A stretch of DNA of 64,000 nt from RBG-16-34-14 sp963798865 (GCA_963798865.1 CAWCVZ010000005.1:248001-312000); one strand, 5' to 3'; counted from the stretch's first letter, positions 19,868 to 29,090 are shown. The notes: generated from the letters alone by a model not told the origin. Program-made: numbers and translations.

Positions 19868-20503
19868 ATGAATCTGGAAGAAGTAATCATTAGAAATACC
19901 AAGCCTTCAAACTTTGATGATATCAGAAATTTACAGAGCAAAGTTTATCCTGGTATTAAACCCTGGTCAATCGAACAATTGACAAATCACTTAAAAGTTT
20001 TTGCAGAGGGGCAATTTGTTGCTGATCTCGGCGGGAAAATTGTTGGCACTTCAAGCTCCTTCATAATTATGTGGGATGAGTACGGCCCCGAACATAGCTG
20101 GAAAGATATTACCGGCAGCGGAACATTCTCAACTCATAATCCCGAAGGCAAAACTCTTTATGGGGCAGAGGTTTGTGTAGACCCTGATTACAGGCAAAAA
20201 GGAATCGGTCAAAAAATTTATTATGCTCGGAGGCTGCTTTGTTCGCGCTTAAATCTTAAGCGAATAATAGCCGCGGGCAGATTACCTAATTATCATCTTT
20301 ATGCAGACAAGATGGATCCTCATACATATTGTATGAAAGTTGTTTGGGGAGATATTTACGATCCGGTTCTACGTTTTCAATTAAAGCAGGGATTTCAGTT
20401 TTGCGATGTTGTGGAAAATTATCTTCATGGTGATACTGAATCAAGAGAGTTTGCTTCTTTAATTGTTTGGCTTAACCCGGATTTTAATCCAAATTTTAAA
20501 TAG
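19868..20503 (+). CDS. GNAT N-acetyltransferase paired with a nitrilase-family hydrolase
   Basis: This 211-residue GNAT has the acetyl-CoA loop QKGIGQKIYYARR and the strand GAEVCVDPDYR. The hydrolase gene starts 8 bases downstream. In many bacteria the same two domains are fused in one protein of about 510 residues (GNAT then carbon-nitrogen hydrolase), so this is a split version. The substrate is unknown; an amine or amide metabolite handled by both enzymes is a reasonable guess. The gene is intact. Confidence 0.88.
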   Translation: MNLEEVIIRNTKPSNFDDIRNLQSKVYPGIKPWSIEQLTNHLKVFAEGQFVADLGGKIVGTSSSFIIMWDEYGPEHSWKDITGSGTFSTHNPEGKTLYGAEVCVDPDYRQKGIGQKIYYARRLLCSRLNLKRIIAAGRLPNYHLYADKMDPHTYCMKVVWGDIYDPVLRFQLKQGFQFCDVVENYLHGDTESREFASLIVWLNPDFNPNFK

Positions 20504-20511
20504 GAGAATAA

Positions 20512-21384
20512 ATGAGAGTTAGAATAGCTTCGGTTCAATACCAGTTAAAAAAAGTTAGGGACTTTGAAGAGTTTGAAGACCAGGTGCATTATGTTTTAAC
20601 AGCAGCTTCAGAATATAACCCTCACTTTGTTTTACTTCCCGAATTATTTACAATTCAACTGATGTCTTTTATAGATACAAGTGACCCTGTAAAAGCAATA
20701 AAAGAATTAAGCACTTACAAAAATAAATATGTTGAATTACTTACCGGCTATGCAAAAAATTATAATTATTATTTAATCGGCGGGACTCACCCTACTGAAG
20801 AAGAGAATAGAATATATAACAGGGCATATCTTTTTTCGCCTGAAGGAAAAATTTTTACACAGGATAAAATTCACAGAACAAGATGGGAAAAAGATCCATG
20901 GAATATTGCAAATGGAGGCGACTTAAAAGTTTTTAAAACAGAACATTGCCCTATCTCCATATTAATCTGTTATGATGTTGAATTTCCTGAAGCCGCCAGG
21001 ATAGTTTCCGATGCTGGTGCTGAAATAATATTTGTTCCATCTTATACGGATGACAGGCAGGGATATTTAAGAGTAAAATATTGCTGCCAGGCAAGAGCAA
21101 TAGAAAACCAGGTTTATGTTGTTATGGCAAGCACTGTTGGTATTCTTCCGGTAGAAAACCTCAGACTTCACTATGGTCAGGCAAATATTTTTACTCCTTC
21201 AGATTTCCCTTTTTCCAGAGATGGTATTGCTGCCGAAGGGGTAACAAACCAGGAACAAATTATTATCGCAGACCTTGAACTCGATCTCTTAGATGAAAAT
21301 AGAATAAAGGGGACAACTATTCCTTTGATGGATAAGCGTACAGATATCTATTCAAAAGTTGCAACAATAGAAACTACAAGATAA
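20512..21384 (+). CDS. Carbon-nitrogen hydrolase (nitrilase superfamily)
   Basis: This 290-residue protein has the complete nitrilase catalytic triad: Glu44 in LLPELF, Lys119 in DKIHRTRWEKD, and Cys153 in LICYDVEFPE. Such enzymes hydrolyse amides or nitriles through a Cys thioester. It is co-transcribed with the GNAT upstream. AGGAG precedes the start. The length and fold are normal for the amidase branch fused to GNAT domains elsewhere. The specific substrate is unknown. Confidence 0.9.
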   Translation: MRVRIASVQYQLKKVRDFEEFEDQVHYVLTAASEYNPHFVLLPELFTIQLMSFIDTSDPVKAIKELSTYKNKYVELLTGYAKNYNYYLIGGTHPTEEENRIYNRAYLFSPEGKIFTQDKIHRTRWEKDPWNIANGGDLKVFKTEHCPISILICYDVEFPEAARIVSDAGAEIIFVPSYTDDRQGYLRVKYCCQARAIENQVYVVMASTVGILPVENLRLHYGQANIFTPSDFPFSRDGIAAEGVTNQEQIIIADLELDLLDENRIKGTTIPLMDKRTDIYSKVATIETTR

Positions 21385-21446
21385 GATTATAGCCCAATCA
21401 GGTTTATAGGATTGTTTTAACTTTAACAATAAAAACCCTGAATTAA

Positions 21447-21887
21447 ATGGTAGGCGAAGGAACAACTGATATATTCATTACCTTCCTGCTGGCAATAATT
21501 GGCTATGCTGGTCTAACAACAGTTCTGCTAATATCTCTCAATAGAAAAGTTCCTCTTATTCTTTGGCGGATTATTGCTTTAATTATTCTGGCTCATGTAA
21601 TTATGGTTTGGACTTACCGCTATAGCTGGCAATTCTCTCTCGCTCTCCGCAATGGTTATTTTGGGTTTCTTCTTTTCCATTCTGCCTTATTAATGATTTT
21701 TATTTCAACTTTTATTCATGAAAGCACTACAAAGATTCTAATCAGAATTTCATTTATAGTTATTACAATTGGTGCATTGGGTTCTGTTTTCCGATATGAT
21801 GTTGTTGCTATTTATAAAGTACCTGTAATAATTTTTGCAATTGCAGGAATTGGGAGCCTTACGAGATATTTCAAGAAATTGTTATAG
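21447..21887 (+). CDS. Hypothetical integral membrane protein
   Basis: The 146 residues form four hydrophobic stretches (about 10-30, 38-55, 70-90, 100-140) with short polar loops and a basic end (RYFKKLL). I do not recognise a family. It follows the nitrilase gene by 62 bases on the same strand and may share its transcript. No catalytic motif is visible. Confidence 0.65.
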   Translation: MVGEGTTDIFITFLLAIIGYAGLTTVLLISLNRKVPLILWRIIALIILAHVIMVWTYRYSWQFSLALRNGYFGFLLFHSALLMIFISTFIHESTTKILIRISFIVITIGALGSVFRYDVVAIYKVPVIIFAIAGIGSLTRYFKKLL

Positions 21888-21998
21888 ACTAAAACAAGTT
21901 TTTTCTTATAAAACTGAACCAATTTATCAAATCTCTTCGCATGTACAATTGTTCTTAAACTGAGCACATTTATTCCAAATAACTTAAAAGGATATGGT

Positions 21999-23987
21999 AT
22001 GAAAAGAACCAGTGTACTGTTTTGTTTACTTATTGCCCTGTTTGTTTTAAATCTGAATGCACAACAGTTTACACAACAGGGACCCAAACTTGTTGGTTCA
22101 AATACTTTCGGAAATGCCTGGCAGGGTTACTCAATCGCCCTTTCGGCAGATGGAAATACAGCAATTGTTGGTGGCAGACGTGACAGTTCTGATGTAGGTG
22201 CGGCATGGGTTTATACCCGGATAGCAAATAACTGGACAGAACAAGCTAAACTTGTGGGAACGGGTTACGTTGGACATCCACAGCAAGGTTCATGTGTCGC
22301 ATTGTCATCAGATGGAAATACGGCAATTGTTGGCGGTCCGGCGGATGATGGAGGTAAAGGAGCTGCATGGGTCTTTACAAGAATTGGAACCAGCTGGTTT
22401 CAGCAAGGAAACAAACTTGTAGGAACCGGGGCTGTGGGAAATGGATTCCAAGGTTATGTTGTTGCACTTTCTGCCGATGGGAATACCGCGGTTCTTGGCG
22501 GATACCAGGATGATTCCTTTAAAGGGGCTGCCTGGATTTTTACACGAACAGGGAATAGCTGGTTTCAACAGGGAAATAAACTTGTAGGAACCGGGGCAAC
22601 AGGTAATGCTCAGCAAAGTGTTTCGGTTGCTTTATCTAATGATGGAAATACACTTTTAATAGGAGGATGGAAAGATAATGCTGGAACCGGTGCCGCATGG
22701 GTTTTTACACGAACAGGGAACAGCTGGTTTCAACAGGGGAACAAGCTCACCGGAACAGGTGCTGTTGGATCTGCACAACAAGGTTATGCCGTTGCACTTT
22801 CTGCTGATGGAAATACTGCTATCATCGGCGGCTTTGCGGATAATAATGATGCGGGGGCTGTATGGATTTTTACAAGAGTTGGAAATACCTGGTCTCAGCA
22901 AGGCAATAAGTTTGCTGGATCGGGAGCGATAGGAAATGCCCGACAGGGAGCTTCAGTTGATTTGTCGGCTGATGGAAATACTGCTATTGTCGGCGGTTAT
23001 TTTGATAATAATTTAAAGGGTGCGGCATGGACTTTTTATAGGATCGGAAACACCTGGTACCAGCTTGGAAATAAATTTTTGGGAAGTGATGCCGGGGGAA
23101 ATGCACAAATGGCAAATTCAGTCGCCATTTCTGCCGATGGCAACACCGCTTTAATTGGGGGATGGTATGATAGTAACCAGATTGGTGCTGCATGGGTTTT
23201 TGTCCGTTCAAACACTTACTCAATTAATATATACAACCACAATCTCAATAAAACTATTGCCGATTTTTCAAATACTTATGATACAATTATGGTTCCCATA
23301 ATATTTAAACAATCCGGGGAAAATTTATTTGTGCAGGATATTAATGTTATCATTGATTCAATTCTTCATGGTAATGACAGCGATCTCGAAATTAGTCTTA
23401 TTCATTTAAATGTGAACGATACAATTGCTTACCATGTGGGAGGAAGCGGAAATGATTTCATCCATACAAACTTTGATGACTCCGCTTCTATTTCAATTAA
23501 TAATGGGACCGCCCCATTCACCGGAAGTTTTTTACCTGCAAATCCTTTAAGTAAATTTAATTTTATGGAAGCAGACGGAGAATGGATTCTTAAAGTTTAT
23601 GATAACGCAACAGGAAATTCAGGAACTCTAAAATCATGGGGACTCTCAATAAATTATTCTTCTCCATCATCAGTTGATTATTCTTCTCCTTCGCTTCCTG
23701 AAGGATATGAACTTTTACAAAATTACCCTAACCCGTTTAATCCATCAACTAGAATAAAATTTAGCATTCCTCAGACAGGTTTTGTTTCGTTAAAAGTTTA
23801 TGATGCTCTTGGAAAAGAAGTGGCAGTTCTGATTAATGATGAAAAACCTGCAGGTAGTTATGAAGCTCAGTTTGAGGGTTCAAAACTTTCAAGCGGTGTT
23901 TATTTCTACAGGATGATTGTAACAGATCCTTCGAAAAGTTCCGGGCAGCCGATTATTCATACCAATAAGATGTTATTGCTTAAATAG
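21999..23987 (+). CDS. T9SS-secreted FG-GAP-like repeat protein with a proprotein-convertase P domain
   Basis: This 662-residue protein has a signal peptide ending LNAQ and about seven repeats of roughly 52 residues. Each has SADGNTAIVGG, GAAW-FTR and QQGNKLVGTG elements, and together they probably form a propeller. A P/Homo B domain follows (LILHGNDSDLEISLIH-like region, ADGEWILKVYDNATG, LKSWGLSI). It ends in a T9SS type A sorting domain (QNYPNPFNPSTR to NKMLLLK). No protease domain is present, although P domains usually stabilise subtilases, so here it is probably a binding module. The repeats are very alike at the DNA level. The gene is intact. Confidence 0.85.
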   Translation: MKRTSVLFCLLIALFVLNLNAQQFTQQGPKLVGSNTFGNAWQGYSIALSADGNTAIVGGRRDSSDVGAAWVYTRIANNWTEQAKLVGTGYVGHPQQGSCVALSSDGNTAIVGGPADDGGKGAAWVFTRIGTSWFQQGNKLVGTGAVGNGFQGYVVALSADGNTAVLGGYQDDSFKGAAWIFTRTGNSWFQQGNKLVGTGATGNAQQSVSVALSNDGNTLLIGGWKDNAGTGAAWVFTRTGNSWFQQGNKLTGTGAVGSAQQGYAVALSADGNTAIIGGFADNNDAGAVWIFTRVGNTWSQQGNKFAGSGAIGNARQGASVDLSADGNTAIVGGYFDNNLKGAAWTFYRIGNTWYQLGNKFLGSDAGGNAQMANSVAISADGNTALIGGWYDSNQIGAAWVFVRSNTYSINIYNHNLNKTIADFSNTYDTIMVPIIFKQSGENLFVQDINVIIDSILHGNDSDLEISLIHLNVNDTIAYHVGGSGNDFIHTNFDDSASISINNGTAPFTGSFLPANPLSKFNFMEADGEWILKVYDNATGNSGTLKSWGLSINYSSPSSVDYSSPSLPEGYELLQNYPNPFNPSTRIKFSIPQTGFVSLKVYDALGKEVAVLINDEKPAGSYEAQFEGSKLSSGVYFYRMIVTDPSKSSGQPIIHTNKMLLLK

Positions 23988-23998
23988 GAAATCAGGAA

Positions 23999-24410
23999 AT
24001 GAAAAAAATAATTATTGTAATAATTACTTTGATATGTTCCAACATTCAGGCTCAATGGTTTAGCGATCCGATACAGATGATATGCCGGAGGGGCAATTAT
24101 TTGCTGGTACGATTTCAGGCAGAACGGCACAACCTATGTCCAGCATCTGGATGTTAATGGAAACAGAGGATGGACTAACTCGGGTGTGAAAGTTGATTCT
24201 GTTACCGATCGGGGGCCTGGTACAATTATTTCAGATGGTGAAGGGGGTGCATATATCGTCTGGTTGAAAACTGATTCTAGTCAGATTACAGTAGATCTAT
24301 GGATTCAAAGAATTAATTCTACCGGAACTCTATATTGAAACAAAGAAAATGATCCTTACAAAGTGAGTAATAAAATTGAAGGTTGGAGAAATAGGAAAAA
24401 TAATTTATGA
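23999..24410 (+). pseudogene. Degraded secreted-protein remnant
   Basis: A clear signal peptide (MKKIIIVIITLICSNIQAQ) starts 11 bases after the preceding stop, but the frame is lost within 60 codons. In a shifted frame YVQHLDVNGNRGW and GAYIVWLKTDSS, then WIQRINSTGTLY, continue to a TGA that replaces the usual Trp. This resembles the N-terminal repeats of T9SS proteins of the DIYAQRINSSG type. It ends at a TGA overlapping the next remnant's start (ATGA). Confidence 0.6.
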
Positions 24411-24722
24411 AATCTTTCTTAACGATTTTAATAACAATATCTACGTCAATTTATTCCATTGCTTAATCAATTAAGCCGGGGTATAACTTCGGTGCTTTAC
24501 CGGAAGGAGTCGGGAAAGATTAAACTTTCGGTGATTTGCGATTATTGATTTTGGCTTTCTCTGCCCCCATCTGGAATTTACGGATACTATTTTAAATTAT
24601 ATGCGCTCAACATTACAATTGAATTAAAAGCCGGTGCGGTCAATGGTGATTTCGTGATGGCTATGGCAGGTCATATTCTTGCAGAAGGTCAAATAATGGG
24701 TAGGTGCAAACGAAAAAAGTAA
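24407..24722 (+). pseudogene. Degraded secreted-protein remnant, second piece
   Basis: It starts with a hydrophobic leader (MKSFLTILITISTSIYSIA) followed at once by a stop. Coding-like stretches (IKPGYNFGALPEGVGKD) persist beyond it in the same frame, with further stops. Too short and damaged to classify. It and the previous remnant fill the gap between two intact secreted-protein genes. The remaining 150 bases up to 24872 hold only AT-rich promoter-like sequence. Confidence 0.45.
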
Positions 24723-24871
24723 AAATTCTAATAACTTCCCTTTTTTGTTCTAAAATATTAAAATCAAATCTATTAGACTATTGATTTAGCTCGTTAAAGA
24801 TAATATATTAAATTAATTCCTATACTGATTTCCAATATTCCTGTTATTAACATTTCATAATGGAGTGTGAC

Positions 24872-25606
24872 ATGAAAATTAGTCGTCTTATCGCGTTCCT
24901 CTTAGTAATTGCCCCTTTAAATTTTATGTTTTCCCAAGAGATTGAAGCTAGACTTGGTGGTAATACAACCAGCCAGGGATTTTCTGTAAAAGACAATTTG
25001 AATAATACGTTACTTCGAGTAACTGGTCAGGGAAATGTTGGCATAGGAACTATAAGCCCTATAAGAAAACTGGATGTAAATGGTTCTATTGGCTGGGGCA
25101 CAACTAATGCTGTTTTACAGACCGATCAGGGGGCTTCGATTGAGTTAAGAGGAAATGGCATACCGTATATAGACTTCTCAAATGATCCAACTTCTGATTA
25201 TGATGTCCGACTGATGCTTAATTCAAATAATATTCTTGAAATTGATGGAGATGTTGGAATAGGAACAGATAATACAAACGGTTACAAACTGGCAGTTGCC
25301 GGAAATTTAGTGGCAGAAGAGATAGTAGTAAAGTTAAGACAAAACTGGCCCGATTATGTTTTCAAAAAAGATTATGAAAAGCCAAATATCAATGAACTTG
25401 AAAATTATATAAATGATAATGGGCATCTTCCAAACATTCCGGATGAACAGAAGGTTGGAAAAGAAGGAATAAATGTTGGTGAAATGCAAGTCACACTATT
25501 AGAAAAAATAGAGGAACTTACACTTTATATAATTGAACAACATAAAAAGATAGACCGATTGGAAAAAGACTATGATATGTTAAAAAAGAAAATAGATTTA
25601 AACTAA
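24872..25606 (+). CDS. Secreted tail-fiber-like protein with C-terminal coiled coil
   Basis: This protein has about 244 residues from the preferred ATG at 24872, which has GGAG 6 bases upstream and begins with a signal peptide ending FSQ. The open frame also runs up to an ATG at 24860. It has two GNVGIGT-type beta turns and an LDVNGSI strand typical of fibre shafts. The C-terminus is the conserved WPDYVF, NGHLPNIP, GEMQVTLLEKIEELTLYIIEQ region, which ends in a coiled coil. Such proteins are common in Bacteroidota and resemble trimeric phage tail fibres. The following gene starts 6 bases later, so it heads an operon of secreted proteins. Confidence 0.75.
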   Translation: MKISRLIAFLLVIAPLNFMFSQEIEARLGGNTTSQGFSVKDNLNNTLLRVTGQGNVGIGTISPIRKLDVNGSIGWGTTNAVLQTDQGASIELRGNGIPYIDFSNDPTSDYDVRLMLNSNNILEIDGDVGIGTDNTNGYKLAVAGNLVAEEIVVKLRQNWPDYVFKKDYEKPNINELENYINDNGHLPNIPDEQKVGKEGINVGEMQVTLLEKIEELTLYIIEQHKKIDRLEKDYDMLKKKIDLN

Positions 25607-25612
25607 AACAAA

Positions 25613-26725
25613 ATGAAAAATTTATTTAATAATATTTTTTTATTAATCTTTGTTGTTTGTTCTACTATAGAATTATTCCCCCAGAATGTAACTTATGCTT
25701 ATAGCTGGTATAAATATTATGAACCAGTTGAAGGAAAAATTGTTGGTATTTGGCCTCACCAAAACAGATGGAATGACATTCAGAAATTAAAAGATTTAAA
25801 ATACAGATGGGGTTTCAATTATATTTTATTCTGGTCCGGACTTGGACACGACAAATTCGATATGGCAAAGCAAATTGGTTATTCACCTTCAACAAGTATA
25901 ATGAGAATTGTAGAGACGGATAATTACACTGATGCAACCCAATATGAGGAATGTTGGGCTTATTATTTAGATGAGCCCGCTGATCGGCAAATACCTTTTA
26001 GTACGGTTCAAACCATGAAAACATGGTTAAAAAATCATTTCCCAAATGCCCCTTTTATTATTAGCGGATATAAAAGAAATTCTGATTTAATAAATTACAC
26101 CAATTTACTGGCTGATAAAGTTCTTTTTAGTGCCTATATACATTGGTGGGAAATTCTGGGAATATGGATATCGTGGCCAGTTAACACCGACCAGCGGGGT
26201 GACTGGTCCGATATGAGAAATCTTTTTGGCAATAAATTTTCGTTAACATGGACAAGTGCGTATAATGATTTATCTGAGTATAATCAGCTTTTGGGTCATG
26301 CATCAAATCTTGGGCTGGAAGGCATATGGCTTTATTATTATAGTTTAGGACAAGAAGCAGATGAAAATAATATAAATAGTTTTTGTGCCGCCGCCGTCAG
26401 TGGTGGATTTTTACATTCAAATTATCAACAGGTTAGAGATCGTTATATTGATGGAGTTTTCACAAGTCGTCAGTTTGTCGGACCTCCTTATCCATCAATA
26501 CCCACAACATACAATCATTCTAATAGGCTATTTACAGACGTAACAGTAACGAATAACAGGATTGATGATTATTTTGCATCAAATAGCATAACAGCGGGTA
26601 ACCCTTACTTCTTTATTATTCCCGCATTAAAAAAATCAACCTTTAACTCAAATAATGAAATTATTTTAAAGCCTGGTTTTCAGGCTCAATCTGGGTGTGA
26701 ATTTAGAGCTTATATAACGGAATAA
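25613..26725 (+). CDS. Secreted TIM-barrel glycosidase-like protein with a C-terminal coathanger-type module
   Basis: The 370 residues start with a signal peptide (ending LFPQ). The central part has barrel-like strands (RWGFNYILFW, CWAYYLDEPADRQ, APFIISGYKR, GLEGIWLYYYSLGQE); the Asp-Glu in YYLDEP is a likely active-site pair. The C-terminal 60 residues (NEIILKPGFQAQSGCEFRAYI) match the short 3-coathanger-stack anchoring modules of Bacteroidota surface proteins. No T9SS sorting domain is present. It is third-party evidence only for a glycan-active role, as no family could be named. It is in an operon with both neighbours. Confidence 0.6.
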   Translation: MKNLFNNIFLLIFVVCSTIELFPQNVTYAYSWYKYYEPVEGKIVGIWPHQNRWNDIQKLKDLKYRWGFNYILFWSGLGHDKFDMAKQIGYSPSTSIMRIVETDNYTDATQYEECWAYYLDEPADRQIPFSTVQTMKTWLKNHFPNAPFIISGYKRNSDLINYTNLLADKVLFSAYIHWWEILGIWISWPVNTDQRGDWSDMRNLFGNKFSLTWTSAYNDLSEYNQLLGHASNLGLEGIWLYYYSLGQEADENNINSFCAAAVSGGFLHSNYQQVRDRYIDGVFTSRQFVGPPYPSIPTTYNHSNRLFTDVTVTNNRIDDYFASNSITAGNPYFFIIPALKKSTFNSNNEIILKPGFQAQSGCEFRAYITE

Positions 26726-26731
26726 ATATAA

Positions 26732-27523
26732 TTGAATACTTCTACTAAAATAATTTTCGTCTTCTTCGTCTTTTCTAGTTTGTGTGTTGCAGAAAGCTAC
26801 CTGATTATTCAGAATGGTAATTCACTTTTTATTCCGTTAGGCAGTCAGATTTGTTCGAATAATATTATTGTTGAGGCAGGGGCAAGTTATATCACTGAAG
26901 ATATAGCCGGGACATGTGAAAATGCTGTTGTAACCGGAAACGGTGAAATTCTTTTTCCTGTTGAATTACTTTCATTTACTGCCAATATAGATAAAAAACG
27001 GAATGTTTTGTTAAAATGGGAAACCGCAACTGAAGTTGATAACTTTGGTTTTGATATTGAGCGTTCAAATTCGAATAAACTAATATTTGAGAAAATTGGC
27101 TTTGTATCAGGGCATGGTAATTCTAATTCAAAAAAATCTTATTCCTTTGTGGATAAACTACCTTTGTTTGAAAAAGATTATTGTTACAGGCTTATTCAAA
27201 TAAACACCGATGGCAGCTTTTCTGTTTTAAATACTATTAAAGTTGAAGCTTATTCGCCCGGCGAATATTTGTTGTTTCAAAATTATCCCAACCCTTTTAA
27301 TCCTTCAACTAAAATTTATTATGCACTTCCAGAATTGTCACACCTAAGTCTTAAAATTTATGATGTGCTCGGTAATGAGATTGCAACTCTTGTTAATGAA
27401 GAAAAGCCTGCTGGTAGTTATGAGGTTCAGTTCAACGGTTCTGCGCTTTCAAGCGGGATTTATTTTTATACTTTGAGAGCAGGCAATTTTTCAAGTACAA
27501 AAAAATTAATTCTAATGAAGTAG
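26732..27523 (+). CDS. Small T9SS-secreted protein with an Fn3-like domain
   Basis: The 263-residue protein begins at a TTG (26732), 6 bases after the previous stop, and has a signal peptide (IIFVFFVFSSLCVA). Residues 80-170 (LPVELLSFTANIDKKRN, KWETATEVDNFGFDIERS, YRLIQINTDGSFS) are the Fn3-like region usual before the sorting domain. The C-terminal 80 residues are a T9SS type A domain (QNYPNPFNPSTK to KKLILMK). The N-terminal 80 residues (IQNGNSLFIPLGSQICSNN) are a short beta-rich segment with two Cys. It is the last gene of its operon. Confidence 0.8.
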   Translation: MNTSTKIIFVFFVFSSLCVAESYLIIQNGNSLFIPLGSQICSNNIIVEAGASYITEDIAGTCENAVVTGNGEILFPVELLSFTANIDKKRNVLLKWETATEVDNFGFDIERSNSNKLIFEKIGFVSGHGNSNSKKSYSFVDKLPLFEKDYCYRLIQINTDGSFSVLNTIKVEAYSPGEYLLFQNYPNPFNPSTKIYYALPELSHLSLKIYDVLGNEIATLVNEEKPAGSYEVQFNGSALSSGIYFYTLRAGNFSSTKKLILMK

Positions 27524-27561
27524 CCAATTCAACTTACAACAGTAAAACATTTAAATACTTT

Positions 27562-27590
27562 AATCCCGGTTTTGACGGGATTTTCTTTTT
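27562..27590 (+). terminator. Rho-independent terminator
   Basis: AATCCCG-GTTTTGA-CGGGATT is followed by TTCTTTTT. It lies 39 bases after the stop of the three-gene secreted-protein operon. Confidence 0.9.
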
Positions 27591-27627
27591 GGTAAAAGTG
27601 TAAATTATTTAAATAAATTCTTTTAAT

Positions 27628-27641
27628 TAAGTTTAAACTTA
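27628..27641. promoter_or_regulatory. Perfect 14-bp palindrome upstream of the HisH-like gene
   Basis: TAAGTTTAAACTTA ends 32 bases before the HisH-like start codon. It is a possible operator or promoter element. It shares the GTTTAAAC core with the inverted repeat in front of cbpA. Confidence 0.3.
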
Positions 27642-27673
27642 TATTAAAATTCATTTAAGGAATATCTGGGTTT

Positions 27674-28258
27674 ATGGTAGCGGTAATTAATTATGGTTTA
27701 TCTTATGTTGAGACAATTACAAAAGCTCTTAATGATTTAAAATGCGATTACATTATAACTAATAAGGAGTATGATATACTTAACTCTGATAAATTAATTC
27801 TTCCCGGGGAAGGGGACATGTCCTTCGCTGTTAAACAGCTGCATAAAAATAATCTCTTTACTATGCTTCGTGTATGTAAAAAACCTATCCTCGGAATTAA
27901 TACGGGTATGCAGGTTTTTGCGGATCACCTAAAAGAAAAAAATATAAACGGGTTCGGCATTTTTCCCGGCTCAATAGAAAAATTTGATTCTGAAATTTCA
28001 AAAGTTCCTTTTGTTGGATTTACCAATGTTGAGTTTAAAAATAAAAGTAATCTCTTTAATGGGATTGATTCCGGTGAAAAATTTTATTTTGACCATTCAT
28101 ATTTTCTGCCGATAAATATTTATACAACATCAGTTGCTAATAATAATAATGCTTTTTCTTCTTCGGTTGAACATGGGACTTATTATGGTGTCCAGTTTCA
28201 ACCTGAGAAATCGGGCGATGCGGGGTTGAAGCTCTTAAAGAATTTTTTAGAAATATGA
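27674..28258 (+). CDS. HisH-like class I glutamine amidotransferase lacking catalytic Cys and His
   Basis: The 194-residue length and the overall pattern match HisH, the glutaminase subunit of imidazole glycerol phosphate synthase: LPGEGDM, KPILGI-x-x-GMQ, GFGIFPGSI, YFDHSYFLP, GVQF-x-PEKSG, LLKNFLEI. However, the nucleophile Cys in the usual GICLGMQ is Asn76 here (GINTGMQ). The catalytic His in QFHPEKS is Gln176 (QFQPEKS). Glu178 is kept. It therefore cannot hydrolyse glutamine by the normal route. No hisF or other his gene is near. It may be a regulatory or structural paralogue. The frame is clean and undamaged. Confidence 0.85.
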   Translation: MVAVINYGLSYVETITKALNDLKCDYIITNKEYDILNSDKLILPGEGDMSFAVKQLHKNNLFTMLRVCKKPILGINTGMQVFADHLKEKNINGFGIFPGSIEKFDSEISKVPFVGFTNVEFKNKSNLFNGIDSGEKFYFDHSYFLPINIYTTSVANNNNAFSSSVEHGTYYGVQFQPEKSGDAGLKLLKNFLEI

Positions 28259-28333
28259 ATTTACTTCTTTGAGAACTAATTTTTACTGAATTGTTTTTAT
28301 TATAATTATTAATAAATAACCGGAAAAATTTTA

Positions 28334-28918
28334 ATGAGTAAAGGAAGGATGGAAGCCTTCAGTGATGGTGTACTTGCAATCATTATTACAATAATGGTTC
28401 TTGAAATGAGAGTCCCCCATGGAACCGATTTTGAATCGTTACATCCATTGGTCCCCGTAATACTTAGTTACGTGCTCAGCTTTGTTTTTCTTGGTATCTA
28501 TTGGACCAATCATCATCATTTACTGCAGGCAGTAAAGCGGGTTAATGGCAGAATACTCTGGGCAAATCTTCATCTTCTATTCTGGTTATCGTTGACTCCT
28601 TTTGTTACCAGCTGGATGGGCGAGAATAGTTTTGCACCCCTTCCTGTTGCTCTTTATGGTGTTGTATTGTTATTCTCTGCAATTGCTTATTATATTCTTA
28701 CGCTTACACTTATTTCTCACCATGGCAAAGATTCTCAAATAGCAATTGCTCTGGGAAAAGATTTCAAAGGTAAAATTTCAATAGTTATTTATACAGTATC
28801 AATCCTGCTTTGTTTTATTAATTCATTAATTGCAGGCGGACTTTATGCTCTCGTTGCAATTATGTGGCTTATACCCGATAAACGAATTGAAAGAATTCTT
28901 CTTGAGAAATCAGAATAA
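28334..28918 (+). CDS. TMEM175-family potassium channel (DUF1211)
   Basis: The 194-residue protein begins with the family motif RMEAFSDGVLAIIITIMVLEMRVP; the FSDG stretch on helix 1 lines the pore in bacterial TMEM175 channels. About six hydrophobic segments follow, including YWTNHHHLLQAV. It should assemble as an inner-membrane tetramer that conducts K+. It stands alone. The N-terminus is close to the first helix, which supports the start chosen. Confidence 0.9.
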   Translation: MSKGRMEAFSDGVLAIIITIMVLEMRVPHGTDFESLHPLVPVILSYVLSFVFLGIYWTNHHHLLQAVKRVNGRILWANLHLLFWLSLTPFVTSWMGENSFAPLPVALYGVVLLFSAIAYYILTLTLISHHGKDSQIAIALGKDFKGKISIVIYTVSILLCFINSLIAGGLYALVAIMWLIPDKRIERILLEKSE

Positions 28919-29090
28919 ACAGAATGTTCTGATCTTTTGAAACCATTGATCAACAACTTATGTTAATAATTTAAATTTTTTAGATTAAAATCTTATCAAG
29001 CTTGCTCTTTCCTGATATTTTCTTATTTTTTTCAGAATTAAATCTTCAAAATACTTTTTATATTGATTTACAAATATTAAGGATAGATTT

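Noticed and set aside
22080..23200. Possible CRISPR-like or tandem DNA array
   Set aside because: The periodicity follows protein repeats of about 52 codons with diverged DNA, without constant repeats and unique spacers.
22308..23223. Minus-strand open frames opposite the 21999-23987 repeat protein
   Set aside because: They arise from the repeated DNA of the FG-GAP-like gene and have no signal or motif.
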